A stretch of DNA of 64,000 nt from Acanthaster planci (taxonomy: Eukaryota; Echinodermata; Asteroidea; Valvatida; Acanthasteridae): positions 772,887 through 836,886 of the forward strand of contig NW_019091393.1 in the NCBI RefSeq assembly GCF_001949145.1, given 5' to 3'. This document shows, piece after piece, positions 11,880 through 25,782 of the stretch. A program made the position numbers and the translations under genes. The notes under the pieces were generated by a model. The model did no database searches and was not told the origin of the DNA. It worked only from the letters and a program-made list of their open reading frames with translations. The number at the start of each line of letters is the position of its first letter. The first letter of the stretch is position 1.

Positions 11880-14800
11880 CTGGCTCGAATCTGACATGAC
11901 GCTTTTATGAATCAAAATGAATGTGTTATATATAAACAATATTTTTAATTTTGAATTTAGAAAAAAAATGCACACTGTGCATGGCTTCAGGAAAAGTATG
12001 GTTAAAAGAAAGGGGCCTACTGCTATTATCCATTGTTATTTAATTGAGACAAACATTTGGCAATGAAGTGTTGAAGCTATGATTCACACAGACAACCATT
12101 AGAGAAGGGGATTTTGGTACTTTGATTTATTTCTGTCCTACAGCGTCCTGATAGAAGGTAAATAAGGGGCGAGTTCATTAAGATCAGGCTTGGGGAGGGC
12201 AAGCATTGATGGAGTCAATAACGGGAGTCTAAATGAAGGTGCCCATTGCCCAGCTTATCAGGATCCAACTTGAGGCAAGACGGAAAGTGGGGATTTCATT
12301 TCCCCAATCTACGCCTCATTGCAGTCTATTCCCACAGGGGTAGTTCCCAGGATTTTTCTAATCCATCGACTTCCACCAACTTTAAGCCCTACCCCCGTGG
12401 GAGGGCAGGTTGGACCCCAAGGACCCCAGCTTGGTCAATGTGCAGTGCCAGGCTGTCATTAAGATGCTGCCCCACTTTGGCAGTAATTAGCATTATCTAA
12501 TGTATTTCACGGCAATGTAGAGTTTGCTTATCTCAGCACATTAAATTTACTCTAAGCTTAGGTTTTCAAAAACTTTCTGTAAGCCTTCTTTAAAAAGACA
12601 TATATTTGGATGTTTGGACAGTGGAAAGGAAAATGAACTGTAAAAGTCGGTAAGTTTTCAGGTAAGAAGAGCAATGGTGATTAATGGTTGTACATGTAGC
12701 ACTGAAGACCATGAAATTCAAGCTTGATTCTTACTCTAACCTTTTGGAAACGGTTTCTGACCCACTTTTTACAGGTCTCGGGGTGTCAACAACAACGCCC
12801 AGGTTTCAACAATTCAGTGCTTTGGAGTCAGGCATCTTCCCCAGATATTAATTTATGGATGTGTTTGGCTGAGTTCAGAGAATACAGAGAAAACTGGCGG
12901 GCAAAAGAGGAAACCTTGTCGAATGTCTTCAAGGTTTGGAGCTGTTTTTGTAGTTAGGTGATGGGAGAACAGAAGCTGTACCCCAGTACATGTATGTAAC
13001 TAATTATTGTCTTTCACTCCACCAATTCCCGAGTCTTCCTGAGATGCGCCAGTAGATAATTGAGGCAAATTTGACTTCCTATCCCCAAGATTTCCCCGTG
13101 TAAATGATGGGATATGGGAGCGCGGTCTTCTGCCGGCCGAGCTGGCAAATATTGTTCCCAAGCGAGGGGGGGAGAGACGTGAGAGCAAACGCCCCTCTTT
13201 CGGTGCAGCGCTCAACCACACAGGAAATTCCCCAATTATGCCACTTTCCAGCAGTTTTAGCTAATTTCCCTCGGTACGAAATGACAAGGCCTTTGGTAAG
13301 TACAAGTGACAATGTAAAGCCCCTGCTACATGCTCCAAGAGAATGAGAAATCAATAAGATGATAGCAAAAAAAATACAAAAGAGCAGCACCGCTTTTACA
13401 TGTATGTACACGCTACACATTAAACTGAACCAGGTAAATACATACAATCCTTCACCATAGCACGAAAACTGATGAACATGAGAGGGAAAATGCAACCTAA
13501 GACAACTCAGGCAAGCTTTAGCTTTGTGAGGATTTGGTTCAAAAGTGAGAACAAACAGATGAGAAATGAAGCCTAGAAGGGGTTACTGCAATTAAGTTTC
13601 AGACAAGACAGTAAATATGGAAACCACCCTGACGGAGTTGACATATGACATATGAGCATGTTCCCTGACAAGACTGATTGCTGGTGACCAAGAGACAACT
13701 AACATATACGTACATGACTGCATAGCAGCCAAGCTTGGTGCTGATTTTTAACGTTCCCTGGAGAGGCTCAAGGCTTATAAAAACTGATCGAAAATCGGTA
13801 TAAGTTGGCTAGGGTTGGACATCTACTGGAACAGAAGAGTGCTCACGTCTACATGATGAAACCCTAAATTTACTGACTGTCCTCTCAAAGCTCCACCATT
13901 AACCAACGTTTAAATGCTCCCTGAAGTTGGCTAAGTTTCTTCAAATTCTGACACTCCACACTGAACCAATTCTTTAAGTCCACACAAAGTTTACGTCAAC
14001 TCCTCGTGGGTCCTGACCAAGCCAAGGTCCACTCCTCAGAGTCCACAAGGAATCCACGCCCACTCGATAAAGTGCAGGTGGATTCTCTTCTAACTCAACT
14101 TCAGATAAGTCCAACCTGCTGTCACCATACACATGCTGATGCCAATTCCCAAACCTTATCTCTCCAACCAGGTTAGCACATGGGCCAGGGCTAGGAGGAG
14201 AGAGGGTAGCTCTAGGTCTATGTTGCTTGGTTCAATGACCCTAACTCCCGAGACATTTCTGAATTAAGCCTTACTGAATCCTACCAAATCCTCTCATGTG
14301 CAGAGGAAACTCGCTCCTTGTTTTCAAATCTTTCAAGAGGCATAAAGGCTGGGCTCAACCTTCCTCAATCTTAGAAAATCTCCTGAAACCTTCTGGTAGA
14401 TTCCAAAGGATCTGGAATGGTTGGGGTTGATGGAAAACATTGCCAGTTTTTAGTGACACAAGTATGACATCTCCCATGCCTCACCACACCAATTTTGCCT
14501 CTTTGTTATGACAGCAACATCAGTACCACACAGGAGTGATGTCGCATGAGCACACACAATATACATGTAACAACTTCCATCCAACACATTACGTGCAAGG
14601 AGTTGTGACATCATCTGTAAACAGACAGGAGAATTCAAAAGCATACCCCTGAAAGGAATCATTTCCATTAAATTTAAGGAGGTGAGAGGCCAAACAAAAA
14701 CAGTCACCCAAAATTAATTGGGCACATTTTTTGGAAGGAGTGGGAAAGATTTGGTAAAGTCATTGGACGTTTTGCCCTTCACAATGTTAACCACAAAGTA

Positions 14801-17800
14801 CGAACATTCAAATTTCTTTTAGAAATCTTGTCTTTTTGAAGCAAATCTAAAACTTATGATGTCTGCGACTTGTTACTTTACTATTCGGGGGTTTTGGCCA
14901 GTCTTTTAGTTTCCATCCCCCCCCCTTCTTTCCTGAGGGAAGTTTTCATAAATGTCCGGCGTCTTGCTGCATACCCTTCCTAATCAGACTTCGTTAAGTT
15001 CTGAAAACAGAGACATTAAAAACCCTAGCTGAATTCCCCTCTGAGACCAACGCCAAATTAGCAACGTACATGTTTTGTTTGCTGTTGCAGTACCAAGATC
15101 AACTTTTGTCAAACGAAGCGTTCAGGTTTAATTTGCCGGGCCCGTGTTAGAGCATGAGCAGCCCCCCATTAGCTTGGACAAAGGGGAGTATGCGAGGGGT
15201 TGTTGGCCCTGACGGGACAAATTAGGGGGGCCGCTGATGTCCCCTGTGAGTAGCTATTCAAGGGAGGTCACTGCCTGTTGGTGGAGGGGGATATGATGGG
15301 CCAATAGCCTAGAGGAGAGTGTAAAAAGCAGGGGTTAACAGCCACCAATATGGTGAAGCTAAGGATACAAACAACCCAATCTGGAAACGTTTGACATCGG
15401 AATGATCGGAAAAATTAAAAACAGGTTTCACTCACTTGAACTACCAGCACAAGAAAGCATATTCTCGTTCAATAAGCATAATCTTGAATTATAACCTTAA
15501 TCTGCAAAAGTTCTGTACATCTTGTTTTTAGTATGTATTGCAATTTTTGTTGTTATTTTGATTTCTACTTGGTGCTTTGTAACACCATGATTGATGCTTT
15601 ATAACACCATATTGAAAGTACCTCAGTGGTAACTCCCTCCAATGAAATGGCAAGGGTTTGATTTTCATCATCACCATCATCAGCAAAGATAGTTTTGACC
15701 AGAAAAAAACACTATAAGAAAAAAAGTAATAAAAAATGTTTTTACAAGAATTACTGATCAGATTACAAGGTCAATGGAATGATAAAAGTGTTCCTGACCT
15801 GCAGCTCACACCAGTTGAGGGCTGAACACAGGATATCTGGATTTCCTGTGTTTGGTTTCGGCTGAGCAATTTTTTTTTTTCTTTTTGGTGTACACTGGTA
15901 GAATGACAAACCCTCAAGCTAAAACATGTCTGAACAGAGCCCTGTCTGTTGGCTTTATCCATCAACATACAACATAATGATAATACTCTCAAGCTCTCGC
16001 TACTGCCCCATCTACAACAGCAATTCCTTGATCCGTGCACTTACCTATATTCACACTGTGTAACTTCAACTGGAAACCACTTCACAGGTGCACCATACCG
16101 TATTCAAACTGAAACAAACCGAAAACTCAGTCTTAGAAATTCTTTAATCATACGTGTAGAGAGATTTTCACAGTCTGGAGTGAACAACTTCCCTTTGTAA
16201 TGAAACAAACATATATCACTGGATTCGGTATGTTGTCCCACGAGGTTTGGCACAAAATGGGGGGGAAAATTAAAGAAAAGGTTCTTACATAGGCTTATAC
16301 ATACCGGCATGAGACTCGCAATCCCAAGAGCATTTTTGATTTAGATTACAATACACGTACTGGTGAGTAAATTTAGCTACAAAATGATCTATGGTAATGT
16401 TATGTACCCATGTGGACCTACTCGCATGAGCTTTGACAGACAGGTATTGGAGACAGAAAGAGAGAATAAATGGGACTTCATTCCATTTACTAAGAATTGG
16501 AGAAGATAACATTACATACACTTTTAAATTGTAAGGTGTATGGAATTTTCCTTTTCCTTCTGGACTCTGGACTTTCAAAAGACCAGAAGTTATTTCATGG
16601 TTAAGCTTTGAATAATGTCAGTCCTAGTGCATAATGTTAATAGATTTTTGCCATACCATGCTCTGCAGTATCCAGCGTTGAGGTTGTTGAGGTTTATGCA
16701 AATGTTCCAACTCCTAGTACCTTGTTTGCTGTGGATAAGATGAGAAATAAGCATTAACCTTGGGTTTAACCATTTAGATCTTTGCAAGAAATACGGGTAA
16801 CTCACAACATATTTCTCAAGTTCATGGTGGATAAAAACATAGCCGACTCGCTGCAATTTGCATCAGAGCGAATGTTAATGGGCAAGTTGAAGAAATGTTT
16901 TGATTGATAGGGGCATTCACCTCCTCAAAACCCATCACCTCAATTAATTAACAACAAAATACTCAAAACACCCTTTCAAATCTTCATCTCAGACAAAACA
17001 AACACTGGGCACAGTTCAAGTTCCTGGTGCACAGCCCAGCTGATGGATGGAACTTTGTCAACCATTTTCCCACAATGCACTGCGAAAAAAGCATCTCCGA
17101 GGCAATGACCTCTTGGTGGCCGGTACACTGTATTGTGAATCACCACTACTGGTGATTAATTTGTAAGTAACGTGTCATTAGTACTGTTAGCTAATTTGTA
17201 AATAACGTAATTTTCTCAAATTTAGGTCACAGAAAAGATGAGGCTCAATAACCACCACCTTTAGACTCGCATGGAACATACATGCATTCTACAGGCTTTT
17301 TGCTACTTTGAGTCAAGTTAACAATTTGTTAAATAAAACACGTTTGTTGCACATGCATCTCCCTCTCAGCCAACAGATCAAAGCAGTAACAACAAGCCAA
17401 TCACAACATGATATGAGCACTAAATTCATTGACATGTAAGTGTTGTGGTTGGACCCCACTGCTACTCTCCACAGAGTTGACAATTTAGGTTAACAAGCAA
17501 ACCTGAATGAAAGGCTCGAAATGAGTTGGGCGTGAACGTGAGGAATGAAAATTCCGAGGGGAGCGAGGTTCCACAGAACACTATAAAGAACATACTGGTT
17601 GTAGTGAGTGGGTGAATGTTAATTAAGGCAAAGGCTGTAACTTTCTGTTGTTGCTATAATACACGCAGTGATACCAAAATTGTCTCAATGAGGCATGAAG
17701 CAAAGTCTCACAATACTTTACGTCACCCTCAGTTACCAAGGCTGACTAGAGTCTGATATGCATGTAATGCAAGCAAGAAAATGACATCTGGCCCAATCCC

Positions 17801-20800
17801 AAGCAGAGGTGCCCTGAAAGCGAGACATTCCTTGGCAAAAAGCCACAAAGGGAAATCAATGTAAGTGGGACTCAGTTGGGAGTGAAAGTGTAATGACCTG
17901 TATCCCCCTCCAGAAACTACTGCAGGCAGGGGTGTGTCAGCCACCGACTGAAATCCTGTCAGGGGAGAAATCCTTAAACCTGAAGTCATCTTTGACCTGG
18001 AAAACATTCGGGGCAAGTCCTGGCAGCCATTGTTTTTCAGCCACAGGTCAGGTTTTGCCCGGTACCCAGGAAAATGTTTTGTGCACAGGTTACCAGGACA
18101 AATTTAATCAGTTGTTAACAATGGTTATTGTTTAAACTCGATCTCCATTGTCCCTCTTCAATGTCCCATGGAAAATGCCTCGATTTTGGCCAACAAATCT
18201 TCTCCAAGTCAATATGAGCCAAAATATCACAGAAGCCTATATCTGGTGCATCTCAGACATATTCTTCTATCTGTTGCCTGGCCTGCCATCGTCAGCAATT
18301 TCATGCATGGCTATTCAGCTTTCAAATTACATTTTTCTGTGGCAACCTCTCAGCCAATGACTTCCAGTTCAACAGGTTTGTGTTTTTGAAATACTAAATC
18401 GGACTTGGAGGGCTGGTATTCCTGGCATTATCATCAATAGAAACACAATTATTGGCCCAGTGTGACTTTAACCTAACAGTTTAGAGAAAGTGGGACAAAA
18501 GTTTGCTTTATGTACAGTTTACGAAATTTAACCTTATACATGCGCATGTACATGTATATCATTTCAAATTATAAGTGTTCTTTAAAAATAAACACCTCTC
18601 CATGGCTTGACTACACAAACCTAGTTACAATCCAACCCACAGGAGAATCCAATTCTGAAGGAAATTTGGAGTGCTTTTCCCACTTCAGTTTAAAAAAAAA
18701 ATGAGGAAGAAAGAACCCTTAACAAAGAAAGGCCTGTTCTTTTTCAGGCAAAAACCTGTGCACCTTTGATCCACTCACACACCTGAGTAAGCTGGCACCA
18801 CTGTGGCCACTGTGCCTGACTTTGTGGCAGACAATGCCCACCCCTGTTGATATTCCAAGATCACTGCTCGTTATCTCAACCAGAACAAATCAGGCTTGAC
18901 ATTGTGTAAACCACATTTTGACATCGCCTTTTATTGCTTGGGACCTTTTTTCACCATGCCAAATACAGTCTGTGATCAGTTCACTGGTTTCTGTTATGGT
19001 GTTGTTTGGCAGTCGGGTTGAATGTCAAACAGTGCATTACAGATAGTAAAAAAAAAAAAATTTATGTCTTTGATCTGCGGGTAGCGACACATTATCTGAA
19101 CTCATAAGATGATTTTACAGATGTAAATTATGTATCATTTGTAACTCTTCACAGTCTACACTAAAAGTTATCCACTATGAAACACGCTGAGTAGGCCTTA
19201 TCAGTGTTAGGGGAACAGTTTCTTTTAGAAAAGTCAGTATTGAAGGGACAAAAATTTGTCCCTGTAACGTTTCTGCTCTGTCTGTCTCTTATTTCAACTC
19301 ATGTGTAGTCGATAACAAGTGGCCCGTTAACAAGTGTGCGCCGTCTTGTGTCATGTACTAAAGCTACATCCAAATCTTGCATCTGCATATGGAGCCTCAG
19401 ATCTCTACTAGCAGCAATGAATATGTACATGTACATGTACATAATGTACCGAGCATAGGCAAGTGTACACAGTAGTATTGCTGCAAGTCTGTCTTGAAAC
19501 ATGGCAAATGACATACTGTTTAAGACGTACATGTATTCACTTCCCTCCAAAAAAGTTAACAGGCTCAGTCATACGCCATGGATCAGGCACATCTCTAATT
19601 ACCAGCTTACAGCACTTTGAAAAGGCTTCAGAATTTCTCACCGGAGGGGTGGGGACTAAGCACCATGCTCCCCCCCCCAAAAAATGTTAACCACAAGATG
19701 AAAGGTTAAACCAGTCATGTCAGCAGTGCTTCAGATGGTTAGCAATTGTTGCCATTTTTGGAATACCCAAGCAAGAACCTGTTTCTTATCACAGGGAATC
19801 AACATGCAGGTCAACAGGACATCAATGGACCCAGTTTCGTTTAAGTCATTTTTTATCCTTAACAAAAGGCACCAAAAGGAAGGAAATTCCAACTGGAAAT
19901 GGAGACAAATTTAAATACCACCTGTTGTTTCACCTGTTACAGCCACCCTGCATGCTGCATCATACATGTAAAAAAATGCCAGTAGAACACAATTTAGAGT
20001 GTTTGACATAATGGCAAGAATGTCAAACCATCAGGCAAACACTGTAATCTTTCAATGGCCCCAACCAAATTTTTGGTCCTTTACACTGCCATGCCCAATA
20101 CAGATGAGTATAGACTACATAAAGTATAGATCCATTAGTACGAGGCCAGAATACCACAAGCATGTCAAGTACGCAATCTGACTGAAACCTGGACTCTACG
20201 TCTTTCCTCCCAGACCAAATCAATCTCTACCGCACTAACCCGGTATTTACACTACCTTGAATTCAGACATTTATTTTGACCGCGGCCTTCCACTTGAGTA
20301 GTAAATGGAATTTACACATGGGCCAACCACCACACACACATCCACATGTACATATGTACACACGTACACGACAGGCCCGGGCTTCATTCATGAATCCATC
20401 CAGACAAGACAAGCCAGAGGCAAATTAAGGATCAGGGGGAACAGGAGACAGCCTGATCAATATTCATCAACTCAGCCAACTGAAGAGTGCGGCAATTAAT
20501 CATGGAATTTTCCGTTCAAAAAAAACACTGAGCCCTATCTACAAATACTGTAGTGTTTTCGATACGCACATGAAAAGTGGCCTGCTTGCAATAAAGGCCT
20601 ACAGCCTGTAGGTTTTTAGGCTTTTAAGATAAACACAGTTTGATTGTAATTTTTGCATAAATTTCCTCAACATGATCACAAGGTTGAGGAATTTCACTGC
20701 ATGGCACTGCAAGAAAGATATTCAGCTGAATCACAGACAGAACTAACTTGATAAATGGTTTACATAGCAGGTGGTCTGCATGTATCATAAGTAGGAAATT

Positions 20801-23800
20801 AAAATTAAATACAACCACAAAGGAAGGAATGTGAATTGTTTATGTACAGATTTCCTAAAAATCAATACTCATGGACTGGTTAAGAAAAACAGGCGCCTTT
20901 ATGCAAACAACCGAGCCTGTCAATAAATAAATGTCTTCATTTTACAAAGCAAAAATTAATTTTCTTTTGAAAGTAAAAGAGTAAGGAAATTTCCTGACAT
21001 CTCTAAAAACAATTACACAAAACCATTTTTGAAAAGGCTATGCAAATTAGCCATGCAAGTTAAATTTGGTTTTTGTATTTAAATAATCTACATTAAATGT
21101 TTGTGTATACAATACCAAAAAGAGAAAAGCTTTGGCCAAAATGGGCAACAAAAGGTTGGGTTGAAGAAAACTACACCTGTATCTTTTGAAACAAGGAAAT
21201 GACCAGTTGATTCAACACATGAAATGATAGCTCCAGCATTATTGAATAGTCGCAATGTTAACTGTGCTACGCCACGTGAGCGCCATTCCAATTCAATGTG
21301 TCGGATTACGGGAAGAATATCGTATTTCCAAGCATTATGCGCATATAAATGGAACCAAAGTTGTACTCCAGGGGCCTTTATCCGGCATCGGGCAGGTTGG
21401 ATGCGGTCTCATCAATTCCCAGAGGCTAGAGGCAGCTAGGATCAGTAGTAATCAGTATGCTATCAGTACCCCGATGCTCCAGGAACAAATAAATGGACAT
21501 CACAAATCCAAACCCATTAATTACAGTCAAGAAATCTCTTACAAGATTTAACTGGTGAGCACATCTGTTTGTAAAATGTATGGACAGATCTGGTGCTATT
21601 CAGTACAAATGTAGGATGCATAAGCAAGTGAATGGAACCCAAAAAGAAGGCTACTGTTTGCATACTTTATGGTCCATCACTCATTCCAATGCATTTTTGC
21701 AAATTCCTCTCCAAAGCAGTCTGGGATATGATGGCTCTTGGGACACCACTGCTAATTACTAAAGGTCCCTCTCTTTTTGACACAGGAGTCACACGGAAAT
21801 TGACATTTATATTTTCACTTGATCTAGTATGTGCATGTGACTAGTGGCTACTTCAACCTGTATGTAGAACTCCTAGTAGTATAAGGCTCAGATTATAAAG
21901 GAGTAATTATTATCAAACTCCTCACAAACAAATTACACAAGTCCAATTAAGATGACCATCATTTCAGCAAAACCGTCAGCATGTTTTTTATAAGGACCCT
22001 AACTGCAAATGGGATCATTCCTTTCCAGTAGGCTTGCTGATTATCCACTTTTTGATACAGACCAACCACAGGACAGCCTTGTTTGTCCAGTTCACAAAAG
22101 ACCGCCAGAGAGGTTTTCCAGGTAATTTCACAATACCCTGGTATGCCAGTCATTTCAACTGTTCTCCCTGCGGTTGATCCACTTTGGCTGCAAACAGCTC
22201 CAAACCTTTCATAGATTAATCCAGACACCAATTTCCAGTTTTAATTTTAACGTCAGATTCTCAGGCTGCCTGCATTATAATCTCCAATGGCAGTTCAGAA
22301 ATGGGTGAACAGAGAGCTAAACTTGGGGTGGGAAATTAAAGAACAAAATAACAGCAGAAATTGGAACCTAAGTCAGCACTGGAAACAAATCTGTAGTGCT
22401 GTTTGCCAAAGAAGTATCACATACCATTTTTTTAAAGTTCCACTGACAAAGTGTCATAGTTTTGTTTTGCAAATTTCAGAGAAAATAGTTTGACAAGAAA
22501 GATTGGTTTTTATATACATGTACTCTCACTTGTCACAAACTGCACAATATATTGACAGACTATGAAAATGATGAATTTTCCCTCTTTTTATTCTAGCATA
22601 TAAAAAGTATAGAATATGAATATGGAGAGTAATCAGAAGCATTAACCAATGACATAATCTTACCAAACTGGTAACACCACAATAAACAAACAAGTTTGCT
22701 GGTCCCTATCACAAGATATAGCATGTGATCATGGAGGAAGGTTCCTTCCTCCATGTGATCAACCACTTTGCCAAACTATTATGAGGCAGCAGGAAATATT
22801 TAACTAGTGTTTCTATCACTACCCAAGTCCATACAAAATGAAAAAGTTATGGATTTTGATCTGTGGCCAAAATAAACGGATAAGTTCCCCCATTCATTCC
22901 ATTGACTGCGGCAGATTACTACAAAACTAATTTTGCCCACTGAAGTAATATCCATCCAATCAGAGACTGTCATAATGTAAACAAACACAACCTGTTGACG
23001 AATCTTTCCATTGTTGAAACTGCACTTTGGACTTCAGTTCCGTTTAGTTTGGTTTTTGACATTGTGTTTTTTTTTCCCCTCTCAACTATTGACAGACGGA
23101 ACCAACCACTCTGTGAACCACAATGCCAAATGAATGGATGGCATCATTCCAAAACTAAATGTGCAGATCAACAGATTCCATGATGCGAATCAACGACTTT
23201 CACTGCTGAATTACTTTGGTCTGACCATGAACATGATGGAAGTTTGACACTGCGCATGTTGCAAAAACAGATTTTGTGTAATTCATGTAGAATGCAACAC
23301 TACAATCCACTGATTTGACCATAATTTGACTTTGAACCCACACGTTGCCATGCTCCTTTCACCATATGGGATAAAATCTCCCATGCTATCACCACAAAAT
23401 TTAATGACAGGTCAAAAAAATTCAACACCAACAATGAACTTGGTTTATTTCAATGTTACATGTAATTATGTTAAGGAATAATTCTGAAAGAGAACATGTG
23501 TGCTGTGCAATACATGTACACACTAAAACTACTTTGTGGAACTGGAAGATTTACATTAGCATAGAGAAAATAGAATGTTAAGAAGTGCAGCAAAATACAG
23601 TAATCAACTGGGCCTTTTTCAAAAACTCCATGACTCAACCGACCCGATAAAATACAACTGATTGCAATCGCCGATCGGCCATAAGTATGTCAATCTCCAT
23701 GGTCAATACGTATCATTTATCAAAGAGAGTGTTCTTTTTCCTCCAAGGTTGTATGAAATGCCCATGGACCGTGTAGACTCTTTAAACTTTGTGGACGTAC

Positions 23801-24190
23801 AAGTCCATGACTAATTGGACCAGGGAGGCAGGATTGTCTCCATGGTTGTACGTCCGTCAACTGCACCTGCGGAGGCCTGCACGACTCGTGAAAATGTGGA
23901 AGGCAAATACATCAGTTTATAAGGTAGGAACACCAATTCATGTTGTCATCCTGCCTCAATACTTCTGAGCACTTCCGCTCATAAATCGCTCCAAAACCAA
24001 ACTTGAACACTACCACCAATCTCCTCACCTCTGCCACTTCCACTGCCGCCAAAATCGTTCAACGTGTTAGATATTTACTTTCGATATCGGCGAGTTTCCA
24101 TATTTGGTAAAGCAACGTGTGGAGCATGTTAAGGGTCGCCGCATGTAGTCTTTGTTATGAAAATCGCGGAACTTCCGGGCTACCAAGAAC
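11880..24190. other. Long non-coding region upstream of Jun
   Basis: No gene could be supported in about 12 kb. Notable blocks of higher complexity lie at about 12.1-12.5 kb, 13.1-13.3 kb (with a GGAAATTCCC kappaB-type site at 13223-13232 and a Runx-type AACCACA at 13214-13220), 15.1-15.3 kb and 21.2-21.5 kb. They could be regulatory DNA. A CATGTGATC-flanked hairpin lies at 22721-22760 and a (TACATG)n palindrome near 19423-19443. All open frames are short and motif-free. Confidence 0.45.
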
Positions 24191-24196
24191 GGATCA

Positions 24197-24640
24197 TTAC
24201 GTCACGGATGATTCATTCAGATTATAGGGGTGGACTGCATGACTATTTGATTCTATGAATGCATGGAAAGCGAAGTATTCTTGAATATCTTCCTGAACCA
24301 TGCCTAATTCAAATGATATTATTACAATTTGTATTTGATTTGTATAAAATGCACTTGCTTCCTCCAATTGAGTAAATAGAATCATCTGTGGAATCCGATT
24401 TACCTGTCACGGAAAATAATGGTATAGGCCATGCCGCATTCCAGCCAACGGTGACGTCGAGGGCACTCCTCGCGTCCCACAATACATTGCAGTATTTAGT
24501 TATTCCTATGGCGACGGTAGAGGGAACCCTCATTAGAATACACATGACATCACCGATATCCAATGAAAAGCCGTTCCCGTTATGTCATTCGGTGAGACAC
24601 TATTTTTAGAAGCCTTAGTCAGTCTATAAAACGTGAGTCA
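24197..24640 (+). promoter_or_regulatory. Jun promoter: CRE/AP-1, CCAAT, MEF2, TATA
   Basis: In order: CRE-like TTACGTCA (24197-24204), TGACGTCG (24452-24459), the AP-1/CRE variant TGACATCA (24545-24552), CCAAT (24560-24564), ATGTCAT (24582-24588), a perfect MEF2 box CTATTTTTAG (24600-24609), TATAAA (24625-24630) and a canonical TRE TGAGTCA (24634-24640). Vertebrate JUN promoters carry a TGACATCA site close upstream of a MEF2 box, so the site types and order are alike. The TATA box predicts transcription starting near 24655-24660 and a leader of about 160 bases. Auto-regulation by AP-1 and induction through MEF2 are inferred. Confidence 0.75.
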
Positions 24641-24816
24641 GCGCTTAGCTCGGAAGCGATTTCAGAGATCTTCTTGAGAGTGTAGGCACGATCACAAAAC
24701 AGCATAACACGCTCACACGTAGCGGGGATTCCTCCGACATTGTTTGTACATTCAGTGACTCAGCCTGGTTCAGCCACAGCGTAGCGCCGTCGATTTTGTA
24801 CGGTACTGAACTGTTT

Positions 24817-25782
24817 ATGTCAAGCGCAAAAAAGCAGAAAACCAACATGGAGACGGTGCAGTTCTACGACGACACGCACAACCCATGGCTCAACAAGAAA
24901 AAGACCATGACGCTGGATCTGGTCAACGGCGGCCCTACCAAGAAGAGGACCTCCGTGGCCCTGCTTTCCACGCCAGACGTCCAAATGCTCAAACTGGCGT
25001 CTCCAGAACTCGAGAAAATGATCATCTCCCAGCAGGGCACGGTGTGCACCACGCCGACGCCAACCCAGTTCATCTGTCCGAAGAACGTTACAGAGGAGCA
25101 GGCGGCCTTTGCACAGGGATTCGTTGAGGCTCTTCAGAGTCTGCACCAAACTCAGAGCCATGTTCAGGGCGAAGGGGAAGACGGCAGCGGGTCTGACCAT
25201 GAAGACAACAAGGTGGCCCTGATGCAAGTCATCCAGCAAGCCCCGGCTCAGCAGAACTCGTGCATAGTAACAACGGCCACTGCAGTCGCTGCTGCTGCTC
25301 CATTGGAATACAATCCCGCCATGCCCACCACCACAGCCCTGCCGGGCGCTACCGTCAGCTACCCCAGCCGCACCTCGGCTATCGCCACAACCATGTCAAC
25401 GGTGGACACTTCAGTCATCACCAACAATGGTTGGTCGCACCTGCCGCACATCAAGCAGGAACCCGAACAGTCGCAGATCGTCCCGGTATTCAATGGGCAC
25501 GGCACCCCTCCCCTTTCCCCCATCAACATGGAGTCACAGGAGAGGATCAAGGCGGAGCGGAAGCGACTGAGAAACCGGGTAGCAGCCAGCAAGTGCAGAC
25601 GACGAAAGCTGGAGCGCATCTCGCGTCTGGAGGAAAAAGTCAAAGAACTCAAGGACCAGAACACCCAGCTGTCCACCACGGCCACAAAACTGAGAGAGCA
25701 AGTGTGTCAACTTAAGCAGAGCGTCATGGAACACGTCAAGAATGGGTGTCAAGTCATGCTCGCCCAGCAACTCGCTTTTTAA
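24817..25782 (+). CDS. jun: Transcription factor Jun (AP-1 subunit), single exon
   Basis: Encodes 321 aa, close to vertebrate c-Jun, in one exon as is usual for JUN genes. The ATG at 24817 is the first in frame; METVQFYDD eleven codons on aligns with the usual Jun N-terminus. Visible parts: a delta-like JNK-docking segment KKTMTLDL (about residues 28-35); proline-directed sites T52 and S62 in [16 protein letters not shown]79/T81 in TTPTPTQF; a GSK3-type GTPPLSP (229-235); a basic region [18 protein letters not shown] with redox-type Cys260; and a leucine zipper with heptad Leu at 271, 278, 285, 292, 299. It acts in the nucleus as a homodimer or with Fos/ATF partners on TGAGTCA or TGACGTCA. 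The first JNK site is Thr instead of the vertebrate Ser63. Confidence 0.96.
   Translation: MSSAKKQKTNMETVQFYDDTHNPWLNKKKTMTLDLVNGGPTKKRTSVALLSTPDVQMLKLASPELEKMIISQQGTVCTTPTPTQFICPKNVTEEQAAFAQGFVEALQSLHQTQSHVQGEGEDGSGSDHEDNKVALMQVIQQAPAQQNSCIVTTATAVAAAAPLEYNPAMPTTTALPGATVSYPSRTSAIATTMSTVDTSVITNNGWSHLPHIKQEPEQSQIVPVFNGHGTPPLSPINMESQERIKAERKRLRNRVAASKCRRRKLERISRLEEKVKELKDQNTQLSTTATKLREQVCQLKQSVMEHVKNGCQVMLAQQLAF

Noticed and set aside
13079-13495. 138-aa minus-strand hydrophobic frame
   Set aside because: No recognised domain, no splice pair, composition irregular; overlaps a block that looks regulatory.
24796-24816. Extended Jun N-terminus from TTG at 24796
   Set aside because: TTG is not a usual eukaryotic start; ATG at 24817 is first and gives the expected N-terminus.
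25260-25715. 151-aa plus-strand frame inside Jun
   Set aside because: Shadow of the Jun coding frame; no motif of its own, whereas the other frame has the full bZIP.
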